Shown: positions 17,240-26,049 of the stretch, one piece after another
Layout of the letters: every line of letters starts with the position of its first letter
How positions within the stretch are numbered: the stretch's first letter is position 1
From: Streptomyces griseus
Lineage (GTDB): Bacteria > Actinomycetota > Actinomycetes > Streptomycetales > Streptomycetaceae
Direction of reading: 5' to 3'
Assembly: GCF_001715295.1 (NCBI RefSeq)
Contig: NZ_MDKB01000003.1
Span: forward strand, 1,009,954 to 1,073,953
DNA length: 64,000 nucleotides
Notes under the pieces: generated by a model
The model's input: only the letters and a program-made list of their open reading frames with translations
Told to the model about the DNA's origin: nothing
Database searches by the model: none
Position numbers and translations under genes: made by a program

Positions 17240-19132
17240 GTGAGCGGAACCTCCGAAGGCCCGGCAGTCCCGGCGGGCGTGACCCCCGGCACCGGGCGGC
17301 CGATGGTCACCGAACGTGATCAGCGGGCTCCCGGGACACCGCCGGGACCGGAGGACCCCTCCACCCCGTCGGGGGCGGACGACTACCGCGCGGCCTTCCG
17401 GCTGGCCGCCCTCCCGATGGCCGTCGTGGACCCCGGGGGCCGGATCGTCCGCGTGAACGACGCGATGGGGGCGCTGATCGGCGCCGATCCCCGCTCGCTG
17501 GCCGGGCAGGCCGCCGCCGACCTCGTCGGTCTCGCCTCCGACCGGGCCACCTGGCAGGCGTACACCGAGGTCCTGGACGGCACCCGGCCCCGGCTCCGCT
17601 GCGCCGCCCGGCTCAAGCACGCCGACGGCCGGTCCGTGTGGACCGAGGTCACCGTCGTGCCGATGGCGGACCCGTCCGCGCGCGGGCGCGGCGCGGCCGG
17701 CGTACTGCTGTCGGTCGCGGACATCAGCGACCGGCACGAGCTGCGGGAGCGGCTGCGCCATCTGCGGCTGCACGACCCGGTGACCCGGCTACCCAACCGC
17801 ACGCTCTTCTTCGAACGGCTCGCCACCGCACTGGAGACCCCGCCCTTCCAGGACGACTCACTGCCCCGGCACAGCCGGATCGGCCTCTGCTACCTGGACC
17901 TCGACGGCTTCAAGGCGGTCAACGACACCCTGGGACACCGCACGGGGGACCGGCTGCTCAGCGCCGTGGCCGGGCGTCTCACCGACTGCGCGGAGGTGGA
18001 CGGTCACCACCGCGCGGGCGACCGGCGCGGCGGACACCTCGTGGCCCGTCTGGGCGGGGACGAGTTCGCGATCCTCGTCGAGGACTCGGCGGGCACCCAT
18101 CAGCTCACCGAGCTCGCCCGCTCGGTCCTCACAGCGCTGGAGCGCCCCTTCGACCTCGGTGGACGGCGGCTCTCGGTCTCCGCGTCGATCGGTGTGGTGG
18201 AGCGGCCCACCGTGGGCACCTCCCCCACCGCCCTCATGCAGGCCGCCGACACCACCCTGTACTGGGCGAAGGCGGACGGCAGGGCCCGCTGGACGCTCTT
18301 CGACCCCGAGCGCAACGCGAGCCGGGTGACCCGCCAGGCGCTCTCCTCCACGCTCGGAGCCGCCGTGGAACGGGGCGAGTTCACACTGGAGTACCAGCCG
18401 CTGGTCGGCATGTCCGACGAGGTCGTCCGGGGTGTCGAGGCCCTGGTCAGATGGAAGCACCCGCAGTTCGGCACGCTGGCGCCGCACCGGTTCGTCTCGA
18501 TCGCCGAGGAGGACGGCACGATCGTCCAGCTCGGCCGGTGGGTACTGCGTACGGCATGCCGCCAGGCCCGCCGCTGGCAGCTGGAACACCCCGGCGAGCC
18601 GGCCCTGTTCATCAGCGTCAACGTGGCCGTGCGCCAGATCAGGGACTCGGATCTCGTCGCCGACGTCGCGGCGGTCCTCGCCGAGACCGGGCTCGCACCG
18701 GGCCTGCTCCAGCTGGAGCTGACGGAGTCCGCCGTGATGGGATCCTCCGGCCGGCCGCTGCGGGTGCTCCAGGAGCTCAGCGACATGGGTGTCCGGATCG
18801 CCATCGACGACTTCGGCACCGGCTACTCCAACCTCGCCTACCTGAGCCGGCTGCCCGTCTCGGTGCTGAAGCTGGACGGCTCCTTCGTCCGCGGTTTCCG
18901 GTACGAGGACGGCGCCCGGCCCAGCCCCGCCGACGAGACGATCGTCGAGGCCATGGTCCAGCTCGCCCACCGCCTCGGCCTGACGGTCACCGCCGAGTGC
19001 GTGGAGACCTCGGGCCAGGCGGAGCGGCTGCGGCGCATCGGCTGCGACACCGGCCAGGGATGGCTGTACTCGCGTGCGGTGGCCCCGGAGCGGATCGCGG
19101 AGCTGATCGGTACCCGGCCCCCCGGCACCTGA
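17240..19132 (+). CDS. PAS-GGDEF-EAL cyclic di-GMP enzyme
   Basis: 630 residues, soluble. A Pro/Gly-rich N-terminus (1-45) is followed by a PAS domain (about 47-165, with the PAC segment VLLSVADISDRHELR), a GGDEF domain (about 185-350, intact GGDEF at 272-276) and an EAL domain (about 370-625). The EAL motif is E400-A-L, and loop 6 reads IDDFGTGYSN with both catalytic aspartates (523-524). Both synthase and phosphodiesterase signatures are therefore intact, so it may switch or be bifunctional. The canonical RxxD inhibitory site five residues before GGDEF is absent. The start is the GTG at 17240 with GGGAG upstream. In Streptomyces c-di-GMP acts through BldD on development; a link here is inferred. 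Confidence 0.92.
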   Translation: MSGTSEGPAVPAGVTPGTGRPMVTERDQRAPGTPPGPEDPSTPSGADDYRAAFRLAALPMAVVDPGGRIVRVNDAMGALIGADPRSLAGQAAADLVGLASDRATWQAYTEVLDGTRPRLRCAARLKHADGRSVWTEVTVVPMADPSARGRGAAGVLLSVADISDRHELRERLRHLRLHDPVTRLPNRTLFFERLATALETPPFQDDSLPRHSRIGLCYLDLDGFKAVNDTLGHRTGDRLLSAVAGRLTDCAEVDGHHRAGDRRGGHLVARLGGDEFAILVEDSAGTHQLTELARSVLTALERPFDLGGRRLSVSASIGVVERPTVGTSPTALMQAADTTLYWAKADGRARWTLFDPERNASRVTRQALSSTLGAAVERGEFTLEYQPLVGMSDEVVRGVEALVRWKHPQFGTLAPHRFVSIAEEDGTIVQLGRWVLRTACRQARRWQLEHPGEPALFISVNVAVRQIRDSDLVADVAAVLAETGLAPGLLQLELTESAVMGSSGRPLRVLQELSDMGVRIAIDDFGTGYSNLAYLSRLPVSVLKLDGSFVRGFRYEDGARPSPADETIVEAMVQLAHRLGLTVTAECVETSGQAERLRRIGCDTGQGWLYSRAVAPERIAELIGTRPPGT

Positions 19133-19140
19133 GCCGGGAG

Positions 19141-19180
19141 CCGGGACCGGGGAACGCGGGACGGTTCCGCCCCGGCCCGG
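19141..19180. terminator. Imperfect hairpin between convergent genes
   Basis: A GC-rich stem of 5+6+3 pairs with a single-base bulge on one side and a three-base bulge on the other, located between the ends of the c-di-GMP gene and the LLM oxidoreductase gene. It is placed to terminate both. Confidence 0.55.
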
Positions 19181-19185
19181 GCGGA

Positions 19186-20286
19186 TCAGCCGAGGTCGGG
19201 CAGCCCGTACGCGTCGGCGATCAGTTCGTACGAGCGCAGCCGGGCCTCTCCGCCGTGGGCGTTGGCCGTGATCATCAGCTCGTCGGCGCCCGTGCGCTTG
19301 GCCAGGTCGTCCAGTCCGCCGCGGACCTCGTCGGCGGTGCCGTGGACGATGTTGGCCAGCCAGCCGTCGACGAAGTCGCGCTCCATCGAGCTGAAGGAGT
19401 GTGCCTCCGCCTCCTCGGGCGTCGGCACGAGTCCGGGCTGCCCGGTGCGCAGCCGCACCATCGACAGGGCGCCGGTGAGCACCTGGCGCCGGGCCTCGCG
19501 CTCGTCGTCGGCGGCCAGCGCCGCCACGCCGATCAGGGCGTACGGGGCGTCGAGCACCGCGGACGGCGTGAAGGACTCGCGGTACAGCTCCAGGGCGGGG
19601 ATGGTGTTCCGGGCCGAGAAGTGGTGGGCGAAGGCGAAGGGCAGCCCGAGGGCGCCGGCCAGCCGGGCGCTGAAGCCGGAGGATCCCAGCAGCCAGATCG
19701 GCGGGCGGCCCGGCGACTGCACACCGCCGGGGGAGGTGGCCTGCACCGGCCCGGGTACGGCGTGGATGCGGGCGTAGGGGTGCCCGTCCGGGAAGTCGTC
19801 GTCCAGGAAGCGCGTCAGCTCGGCCAGCTGCTGCGGGAAGTCGTCGGCCCCCTCGTTGAGCCGCTCGGTACGGCGCAGGGCGGCCGCGGTGGCGCCGTCC
19901 GTCCCCGGGGCGCGGCCGAGGCCCAGGTCGATGCGTCCGGGAGCCATGGCCTCCAGGGTGCCGAACTGCTCGGCGATCACCAGCGGGGCGTGGTTGGGCA
20001 GCATGACGCCGCCGGAGCCGAGCCTGATGCGCTCGGTGCGTGCGGCCAGGTGGGCGAGGATCACGGCGGGCGAGGAGGAGGCCACGCCCGGCATCGAGTG
20101 GTGCTCGGCGACCCAGAAGCGGTGGAACCCGCGGCGCTCGGCGAGGGTGGCGATGTCCACGCTCGTGCGCAGGGCCCGGGTGGCGGTGCTGCCCTGCCCC
20201 ACGGTCACCAGGTCGAGGACGGACAGCGGCACGGAGGCCGTCCCCCTCGCGGTGCCGCGGATCTCGTCGCCTCGGTTCTCGTCCAC
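19186..20286 (-). CDS. LLM-class flavin-dependent oxidoreductase
   Basis: 366 residues, luciferase-like monooxygenase fold. Typical segments are LSVLDLVTVGQG at the N-terminus, HRFWVAEHHSMPGVASSSPAV, RIRLGSGGVMLPNHAPLVIAEQF and RIDLGLGRAPGTD. This matches the MsnO8-type single-component-like branch, which uses reduced FMN supplied by a reductase; the substrate is not predictable. The acidic N-terminal 15 residues are variable in the family. The ATG at 20286 fits. It stands alone, 167 bases downstream of the isomerase gene in the same direction. Confidence 0.92.
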   Translation of the reverse strand: MDENRGDEIRGTARGTASVPLSVLDLVTVGQGSTATRALRTSVDIATLAERRGFHRFWVAEHHSMPGVASSSPAVILAHLAARTERIRLGSGGVMLPNHAPLVIAEQFGTLEAMAPGRIDLGLGRAPGTDGATAAALRRTERLNEGADDFPQQLAELTRFLDDDFPDGHPYARIHAVPGPVQATSPGGVQSPGRPPIWLLGSSGFSARLAGALGLPFAFAHHFSARNTIPALELYRESFTPSAVLDAPYALIGVAALAADDEREARRQVLTGALSMVRLRTGQPGLVPTPEEAEAHSFSSMERDFVDGWLANIVHGTADEVRGGLDDLAKRTGADELMITANAHGGEARLRSYELIADAYGLPDLG

Positions 20287-20453
20287 GTGTACGGCCTCTC
20301 CTGTGCTGCGTCCGTGTATCGCAGAGTACGAACAGGAGGATGGCTCCGCTTATTCCCGGCGCCGCCGCCCGGCCCGGCGTTCTCCGTCGGCCGGCACCCG
20401 CCCCGAGCGCTCCGCCCGCCGCGGCCCGCCCGAGGATCCGTACCGGGCCGCCG

Positions 20454-21233
20454 CTACTCCCGCACCTCGATGCCCCGGGGCTCGGCCAGGCCGGGCGGAG
20501 GCTCCCGGGTGGCGAACAGGGTACCGAGCGTGGGGGCCCAGACCCGGCGCTCGGCGAGCCGGAGCCCTTCCCAGACCGTCACCTGGCTCGCCGTGAGGAC
20601 CGGCTTACCCACCCGTTCCTCCAGCTCGGGGACGAAGGCCGCCGTGTGCAGCGCGGTGCACGGCAGCAGCAGCACCTCGGCGTCCGGATGGTCGGCGGCG
20701 GCGGCCAGTTCCTTCACCTGCTCGGGGCTCCAGGCGGCGGCTTCCTCGGGGGTGGGCCCGGCGGCGTCCCCGACGGCCCGGACGGAGACCACCCCCAGTC
20801 CGGCGGCCGTCAGGAAGTCGGCGAACAGAGGTGCGACGTCTTCGGAGTCGAGCGAGGCGACCGCGACCCGTGAGGCACCCAGCTCCCCCACCGCGTGCAC
20901 GAAGCCGAAGGAGGTGCTGGACGCGGGCAGCCCGGCGGCCCGGGCGAGGCCGGCGACCTGCTGGTGGGCACCGTCCCAGCCGTACACGAAGCTGCCGTCG
21001 GTACTGGCCCACACCAGCGCTTCGGCGCCGGCCAGGCGCAGCTCCTCCACCCCGGCGGCCAGCCGGTCGGGCGAACCCGTCTCCCGCAGGGCCTCGATCC
21101 GGGAGGCACCTGCACCCCCGGCGTCGTCGGTGTGGAACAGCGGCAGCCTGATGTCGCTGTCGAGCATGACCTCGATCCGCGGGAAGTCGGCCTCCGCGGC
21201 GTGGCCCGGGTAGAGAAGTCCTACGGTCGTCAT
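20454..21233 (-). CDS. Maleate isomerase / Asp-Glu racemase superfamily protein
   Basis: 259 residues. MTTVGLLYPGHAAEADFPRIE at the start and LLLPCTALHTAAFVPELEERVGKPVLTASQVTVWEGLRL near the end resemble maleate cis-trans isomerase and arylmalonate decarboxylase relatives. A cysteine lies in the C-terminal catalytic position (PCTAL). The usual N-terminal active-site cysteine appears replaced by serine (WASTDGSF), so the chemistry may differ from racemases. I place the start at the ATG at 21233, because GGAAGGA is six bases upstream; an ATG two codons earlier is too close to it. It is divergent from the hydroxyacid dehydrogenase at 21421. Confidence 0.8.
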   Translation of the reverse strand: MTTVGLLYPGHAAEADFPRIEVMLDSDIRLPLFHTDDAGGAGASRIEALRETGSPDRLAAGVEELRLAGAEALVWASTDGSFVYGWDGAHQQVAGLARAAGLPASSTSFGFVHAVGELGASRVAVASLDSEDVAPLFADFLTAAGLGVVSVRAVGDAAGPTPEEAAAWSPEQVKELAAAADHPDAEVLLLPCTALHTAAFVPELEERVGKPVLTASQVTVWEGLRLAERRVWAPTLGTLFATREPPPGLAEPRGIEVRE

Positions 21234-21420
21234 GTCCATCCTTCCCGTCCGTCCGGATGTCCCCGCTCCCTGCGCACGCTGTCACCGCTGCCCCTGCCTG
21301 CGTCAAGTATTCCTCCACATGCCGCCGGTCGGCGCCCCCAACGCGCGTGACCAGCGGTTTCCCTTCCGGTCATCATCCTGTTGACGGCCGTCCGGCCAGG
21401 TGCGAGCGTAGGAGTTCCTC

Positions 21421-22392
21421 ATGACCGATCCCGTGATCCTCGTCCTCGACACCGACCCGTCGCCGCGCCTGGGCCGGCTGACCGGGCGGGCCCGCGTCCG
21501 GTACGCCGACGAGCGGACGCTGGCCGGACAGCTGCCGGAAGCGGACGTGCTGCTGGTGTGGGACTTCACCTCGGACGCGGTGCGCCGGGCCTGGCCCGGC
21601 GAGGGGCCGCGCCCCCGCTGGGTGCACACGGCGAGTGCGGGCGTGGACCGGCTGCTCTGCCCCGCCCTGGCCGCGTCCCCCACCGTCGTCACCAACGCGC
21701 GGGGCGTCTTCGAGCTGCCGATCGCCGAGTACGTCGCCGGCCTGGTGCTGGCCTTCGCCAAGGACCTCCCGGCCACGCTGGACCTCCAGCGTGGCCACCG
21801 CTGGCACCACCGGGAGACCCGGCAGCTCGCCGGCAGCCGCGCGGTCGTCGTCGGGGCGGGCCCGATCGGCCGGGAGATCATGCGGTTGCTGCACGCGCTC
21901 GGCGTCCAGGTGGCGCTCGTGGGGCGTACGGCGCGGCGGTCGATCCACGGCGTCGAGGACCTGGACCGGCTGGCGGCCGGTGCCGACTGGGTGATCTGCG
22001 CGGCTCCGCTGACGGACGGGACGCGCGGCATGTTCGACGCGCGCTTCTTCGGCCTGCTCCAGCCGTCCGCCCACTTCGTGAACGTCGGGCGGGGGCCGGT
22101 GGTCGTGCAGGAGGACCTGGTGGACGCGGTACGCCGGCGCTGGATCGCGGGCGCCGCGCTCGACGTGTTCCAGGAGGAGCCCCTGGGGCCGGACAACCCG
22201 CTGTGGGATGTACCGGGCCTGGTCGTCTCCCCGCACATGAGCGGGGACACGGCGGGCTGGCGGGACCGGCTGGGCGAGCAGTTCGTCGCGATGTACGAGC
22301 GCTGGGCCGCCGGTGAGCCGCTGCCGAACGTGGTGGACGTGCGGCGCGGTTACGTACCCTCGCGGGACATCCCCGCCGGACCCGCGGACTGA
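21421..22392 (+). CDS. D-2-hydroxyacid dehydrogenase family protein
   Basis: 323 residues with the split catalytic/NAD-binding fold. The nucleotide loop is VVVGAGPIGREIMRLL, followed by the strand ending with a basic residue (LVGRTARR), which favours NADP. The catalytic arginine region is FVNVGRGPVVV, the glutamate region is ALDVFQEEPL and the histidine is in SPHMSGDTAGW. The preferred ketoacid is unknown. The ATG at 21421 follows GTAGGAG. It is divergent from the isomerase-like gene with 187 bases between them, and the pair may act on related dicarboxylic or hydroxy acids (inference from proximity only). Confidence 0.9.
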   Translation: MTDPVILVLDTDPSPRLGRLTGRARVRYADERTLAGQLPEADVLLVWDFTSDAVRRAWPGEGPRPRWVHTASAGVDRLLCPALAASPTVVTNARGVFELPIAEYVAGLVLAFAKDLPATLDLQRGHRWHHRETRQLAGSRAVVVGAGPIGREIMRLLHALGVQVALVGRTARRSIHGVEDLDRLAAGADWVICAAPLTDGTRGMFDARFFGLLQPSAHFVNVGRGPVVVQEDLVDAVRRRWIAGAALDVFQEEPLGPDNPLWDVPGLVVSPHMSGDTAGWRDRLGEQFVAMYERWAAGEPLPNVVDVRRGYVPSRDIPAGPAD

Positions 22393-22421
22393 TACACCCC
22401 GACGCGGGGGAAGCCGCCCGC

Positions 22422-22492
22422 CACGCGGACCGAACGCACCGGCGCGCGGGCGACGGACCGTCACGCGGACTGAATCCACCGGCGCGCGGGCA
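22422..22492. repeat. Two imperfect direct repeats, 40-base period
   Basis: Two units of about 31 bases starting at 22422 and 22462 both contain CACGCGGAC, then GAA, then CACCGGCGCGCGGGC, with only a few substitutions. They lie in the ehu leader. Function unknown; they may bind a regulator in tandem. Confidence 0.65.
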
Positions 22493-22714
22493 ACAGCCTG
22501 GACACGCACGCCGAACCGCCCCGCATACAGGGGGAACCACCCGACGCGGGGCAGAACGGTCACTCAGGAACCAACCGCACCACCGCAACACACCCCGCAC
22601 TCCCGTCGTCGCCCTCCGCCCGCAACGGGACACAGGAAGGTCTCCCTCCGGCCACCGTTCGATCACATGAGGGCGCGGCCCGCATAGACACCGGGGATCG
22701 GGCAGGCGCTGAAC

Positions 22715-22726
22715 CTGTCCGGACAG
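22715..22726. promoter_or_regulatory. Palindrome upstream of ehuB, possible operator
   Basis: CTGTCCGGACAG is perfectly symmetric and centred about 41 bases before the ehuB start codon, in a good place for an operator or a promoter-proximal activator site. The IclR-type regulator encoded downstream at 26050 is one candidate to bind it (inference). Confidence 0.4.
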
Positions 22727-22761
22727 TCCGACTCCCCGATTCATCCAGGAGATTGCGAACC

Positions 22762-23664
22762 ATGGCTGACTTCCCTCACCTGTCCCGTCGGGGCTTCCTC
22801 AATCGTTCGGCGGCCGTGGGCGGACTCCTCGTCGTCCCCGGTGTGCTCTCCGCGTGCAGCAAGACCGACTCCGGTGCGGCGACCGGCGAGGGCGCGCTCG
22901 ACAAGCTCCGCAAGCAGGGGTTCGTCCGGGTCGCGTACGCCAACGAGGCCCCCTACGGCTACATGGAGGGCAAGGAGCTCAAGGGCGAGGCGCCCACCCT
23001 GCACCGGGAGATCTTCAAGGCACTGGGGGTCGACGAGCTGAAACCGACCCTGTCGGAGTGGGACGGCCTGATACCCGGCTTGCAGGCCGGAAAGTACGAC
23101 GTGGTCAGCGCCGGCATGGCCATCACCCCCGAGCGGTGCGCCAACGCCCTGTTCTCCGAGCCGGAGTTCATCTCCCCCACCGCGATGATGGTGCGGAAGG
23201 GCAACCCGAGGAAGATCACCGACCTGGCGTCGGCGAAGGCCGCCGGAGTCACCGTCGGCGTGATGTCGGGTGCGGTCGAGGCCTCGTACGCCAAGGGCGC
23301 GGGCATCGCCGAGGGGAAGATCAAGACGCTGCAGAAGCCGCAGGACGGCGCCGACGCCGTCAAGGGCGGCCGGATCGACGCCTTCCTGCTCACCGGCATC
23401 TCACTGCGCTGGCTGGCCAGGACGAACCCGGAGACCGAGGTCACCGAGGCCTTCGTACCGGAACTGGACGGCACGAAGCAGTTCTCCCCGGGGGGCGCGG
23501 TGTTCCGTCAGGGTAACGAGGACCTGCGGGACTCCTTCAACCGCGAGCTCAAGAAGATCGTCGCCGACAGGTCGCGCTACGTGGAGCTGCTCGGGGAGTA
23601 CGGCTTCGGGGCCACGGAGATCCCGCCGGCCACGCTGAAGACCGCAGACCTGTGCAAGGGCTGA
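22762..23664 (+). CDS. ehuB: Ectoine/hydroxyectoine-binding lipoprotein
   Basis: 300 residues, family-3 amino-acid-type solute-binding protein. A Tat-type signal (LSRRGFLNRSAAVGG) precedes a lipobox LSAC with Cys34, so it is exported folded and lipid-anchored. The mature part has FVRVAYANEAPYGYMEGKEL, AGKYDVVSAGMAITPERC and GRIDAFLLTGISLRWL, as in EhuB. The ATG at 22762 follows AGGAGA; a TTG three codons earlier is less likely. It opens the operon ehuBCDA, whose membrane and ATPase genes follow directly, and should capture ectoine or 5-hydroxyectoine as compatible solute or nutrient. Confidence 0.88.
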   Translation: MADFPHLSRRGFLNRSAAVGGLLVVPGVLSACSKTDSGAATGEGALDKLRKQGFVRVAYANEAPYGYMEGKELKGEAPTLHREIFKALGVDELKPTLSEWDGLIPGLQAGKYDVVSAGMAITPERCANALFSEPEFISPTAMMVRKGNPRKITDLASAKAAGVTVGVMSGAVEASYAKGAGIAEGKIKTLQKPQDGADAVKGGRIDAFLLTGISLRWLARTNPETEVTEAFVPELDGTKQFSPGGAVFRQGNEDLRDSFNRELKKIVADRSRYVELLGEYGFGATEIPPATLKTADLCKG

Positions 23665-23683
23665 CGGGGACGGATCACACGGA

Positions 23684-24418
23684 ATGAGTGACTTCCTCTC
23701 CGTACTCGGCGAAGAGTTCCCCCAGGTCACCTCGGGCCTGTGGGTGACGCTCGAGGCCACGGTCCTCGGCTCCCTGCTCGCGCTGGTCCTGTCGTTCACG
23801 TTCGGCCTGATGGCCGGCAGCAGGCTGCTCCTGGTGCGCGGTGTCTCCCGGACCGTCGTGGAGTTCTTCCGCGGCACGTCCCTCTACATCCAGCTGTTCT
23901 GGCTCTACTACGCGATGCCGCCGCTGACGGGGTACGAACTGACCCCACTGCTCTGCGGCGTCGTGGCCTTCGGCCTCAACTACGGTGCGTACGGCTCCGA
24001 GATCGTGCGCGGCGCGATCAACGCGGTGCCCCGCGCGCAGTACGAGGCGGCCGTGGCGCTGAACATGACGCCCTTCCACCGGATGCGGAAGGTGATCATG
24101 CCGCAGGCCTGGGCGCAGATGATCCCCTCCTTCACCAACCTGCTGATCCAGCTGCTGAAGTGCACGCCCCTGCTGTGGCTGCTCTCCGCGGCCGATCTGA
24201 TGACCGCGATCGAACACGTCCGCAGCCGGAGCGGTGAGACCCTCGGCACCTATCTGCTGCTGCTGGCCGTCTACTTCGTCCTCGCCTACGCGCTGACGCT
24301 GCTCATGAACATGCTGGAGCGCACCGCCAAACGGCGGCTGGGCCTGCACACCGGGGCGGGCAGCCTGCTCAGGACGCGTACGGCGGAGGCCGCAGCCACA
24401 GCCGGAGGTACGCGGTGA
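23684..24418 (+). CDS. ehuC: Ectoine ABC transporter permease
   Basis: 244 residues, amino-acid-type (HisMQ) permease with about five membrane segments. The EAA loop reads EAAVALNMTPFHRMRKVIMPQA. It starts 19 bases after ehuB, and its TGA overlaps the start of ehuD as GTGA. It pairs with EhuD to form the membrane channel. The C-terminal 35 residues are a basic, Ala-rich cytoplasmic tail. Confidence 0.9.
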   Translation: MSDFLSVLGEEFPQVTSGLWVTLEATVLGSLLALVLSFTFGLMAGSRLLLVRGVSRTVVEFFRGTSLYIQLFWLYYAMPPLTGYELTPLLCGVVAFGLNYGAYGSEIVRGAINAVPRAQYEAAVALNMTPFHRMRKVIMPQAWAQMIPSFTNLLIQLLKCTPLLWLLSAADLMTAIEHVRSRSGETLGTYLLLLAVYFVLAYALTLLMNMLERTAKRRLGLHTGAGSLLRTRTAEAAATAGGTR

Positions 24419-25059
24419 ACCAGTCGTTCAACTGGGAGGCGGCGCGCGAGGCGCTCCCGCTGCTGCTCGAAGGTTTCCGCGTCACGCTGCTGGCCACCGC
24501 GCTCGGCACGCTCGTGGCGGCGGTGCTGGGGCTGGCCGTCGCCGTTGCCGGGCGGGCACCCTCCCGTCTGGTGACGGTGCCGGTCAAGGCGGTGGCCGAG
24601 TTCGTCCGCTCGACCCCCCTGCTGGTCCAGTTGGTCGGCGCCGCGGCCGTCTTCAGCTCCGTGGAGCCGCTGGTCGTCGGCATCGTGGTGCTGGGCATCC
24701 ACTACGCCGCGTACACCTCCGAGGTCTACCGGGCCGGGATCGACGGTGTGCCCCAGGGGCAGTGGGAGGCCTGCCGGGCGCTCTCCATGTCGCCCCGGCG
24801 GACCTGGCAGGCGGTGATCCTGCCGCAGGCGGTGCGCAACGTGCTGCCGGCCCTCGGGAACTACGCGATCTCGATGTTCAAGGAGACCCCTTTCCTCGCC
24901 GTGATCACGGTGCAGGAAATGGTCTTCGAGGCCCGTAAGTACGGGGCCGACCACTTCGTGTACACGGAGGTGTTCACGCTCGCCGGGCTGATCTTCCTGG
25001 TCGCGAGCTATCCCACCTCCCTGCTGATGAGAAAGCTGGAGAAGCGCCTTGGCCACTGA
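24415..25059 (+). CDS. ehuD: Ectoine ABC transporter permease
   Basis: 214 residues, second HisMQ-type permease. The EAA loop is EACRALSMSPRRTWQAVILPQA, and FVRSTPLLVQL is the usual entry segment of the family. The GTG at 24415 has GGAGGT six bases upstream, and the gene overlaps ehuC by four bases and ehuA by eleven. It forms a heterodimer with EhuC. Confidence 0.9.
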   Translation: MNQSFNWEAAREALPLLLEGFRVTLLATALGTLVAAVLGLAVAVAGRAPSRLVTVPVKAVAEFVRSTPLLVQLVGAAAVFSSVEPLVVGIVVLGIHYAAYTSEVYRAGIDGVPQGQWEACRALSMSPRRTWQAVILPQAVRNVLPALGNYAISMFKETPFLAVITVQEMVFEARKYGADHFVYTEVFTLAGLIFLVASYPTSLLMRKLEKRLGH

Positions 25060-25882
25060 CTCTGCTCCCCTGAAGGAACCCGCCGACGCGGCCGCGGACC
25101 GCGCGGTGACCGGTGTCGAGCCCCTGGTCCGCTTCGACAAGGTCGTCAAGCGGTACGGCGATCACGTGGTCCTGGACCAGCTGGACTTCACCGTCAGGCG
25201 TGGCGAGCACGTCACGCTCATCGGGCCCAGCGGCTCCGGGAAGACGACCATCCTGCGGCTGCTGATGACGCTGGAGAAGGTCAGCGACGGGGTGATCTGG
25301 GTCGACGGCTCGCCGCTCTCGCATGTGCGGACGCCGTCCGGCGCGCTGAAGCCGGCGGGTGAGAAGCAGCTGCGGGAGTCCCGGAAGAAGATCGGGATGG
25401 TCTTCCAGCAGTTCAACCTCTTCCCGAACATGAAGGTGCTCCAGAACATCACCGAGGCCCCGGTCAACGTGCTGGGCATGGACCGCGAGGAGGCCGAGTC
25501 CCGCGCGCGGGAACTGCTCGACCTGGTCGGGCTCTCGCAGAAGGTCGACGCCCACCCGTCCCAGCTCTCCGGCGGCCAGCAGCAGCGGGTGGCGATCGCC
25601 CGCGCGCTGGCGATGAGGCCGGAGATCCTGCTGCTCGACGAGGTGACCTCCGCGCTCGACCCGGAGCTGGTGGCGGGCGTGCTGGAGCTTCTCGGCGACA
25701 TCGCCAGGAACACCGACATCACGATGCTCTGCGTGACCCACGAGATGAACTTCGCCCGGGACGTCTCGGAGAAGGTGCTGATGTTCGACGCGGGCCGTGT
25801 GGTGGAGTCCGGCACGCCGGAGAAGATCTTCTCCGACCCCGAACACGCACGGACGCGCGAGTTCCTCAACGCGGTGCTGTGA
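25049..25882 (+). CDS. ehuA: Ectoine ABC transporter ATPase
   Basis: 277 residues, ABC ATPase of the polar-amino-acid family. Walker A is GPSGSGKTT, the Q-loop is FQQFNLF, the signature is LSGGQQQRVAIARAL, Walker B is ILLLDEVTSALD and the switch histidine is in CVTHEM. The TTG at 25049 is the likely start, inside the end of ehuD, so translation is coupled. The first 30 residues form an acidic lead-in before the fold (VRFDKVVKRYG). It drives ectoine import through EhuCD. Confidence 0.92.
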   Translation: MATDSAPLKEPADAAADRAVTGVEPLVRFDKVVKRYGDHVVLDQLDFTVRRGEHVTLIGPSGSGKTTILRLLMTLEKVSDGVIWVDGSPLSHVRTPSGALKPAGEKQLRESRKKIGMVFQQFNLFPNMKVLQNITEAPVNVLGMDREEAESRARELLDLVGLSQKVDAHPSQLSGGQQQRVAIARALAMRPEILLLDEVTSALDPELVAGVLELLGDIARNTDITMLCVTHEMNFARDVSEKVLMFDAGRVVESGTPEKIFSDPEHARTREFLNAVL

Positions 25883-25930
25883 CCTCGGCAGCGAGGTGGG
25901 GCAATGACCTTGGCATATGCCCTCACGGAT

Positions 25931-25957
25931 GCGCCCCCGCGACGGAGCAGGGGGCGC
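25931..25957 (+). terminator. Hairpin after ehuA
   Basis: GCGCCCCC, an 11-base loop, then GGGGGCGC: a perfect 8-base stem about 50 bases after the ehuA stop and before the IclR gene. It has no T-tract. It probably separates the operon from the regulator. Confidence 0.6.
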
Positions 25958-26049
25958 GTCCACCATCTCGTCAACACCCCCTCCGACCGGCACCGGTGAC
26001 GGCTATCGTGGGGCGGAAGCTTGCGGTCACAACCTGGTAGGGGGAAACC

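Larger units (their letters stand above)
22393..22761. other. Intergenic region before the ectoine operon
   Basis: 369 bases upstream of ehuB. It holds a 40-base-period direct repeat (22422-22492) and a perfect 12-base palindrome (22715-22726), each listed separately, with scattered GACGCGGGG words. No gene is supported. The long leader could carry the osmotic or ectoine-responsive control of the operon. Confidence 0.5.
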
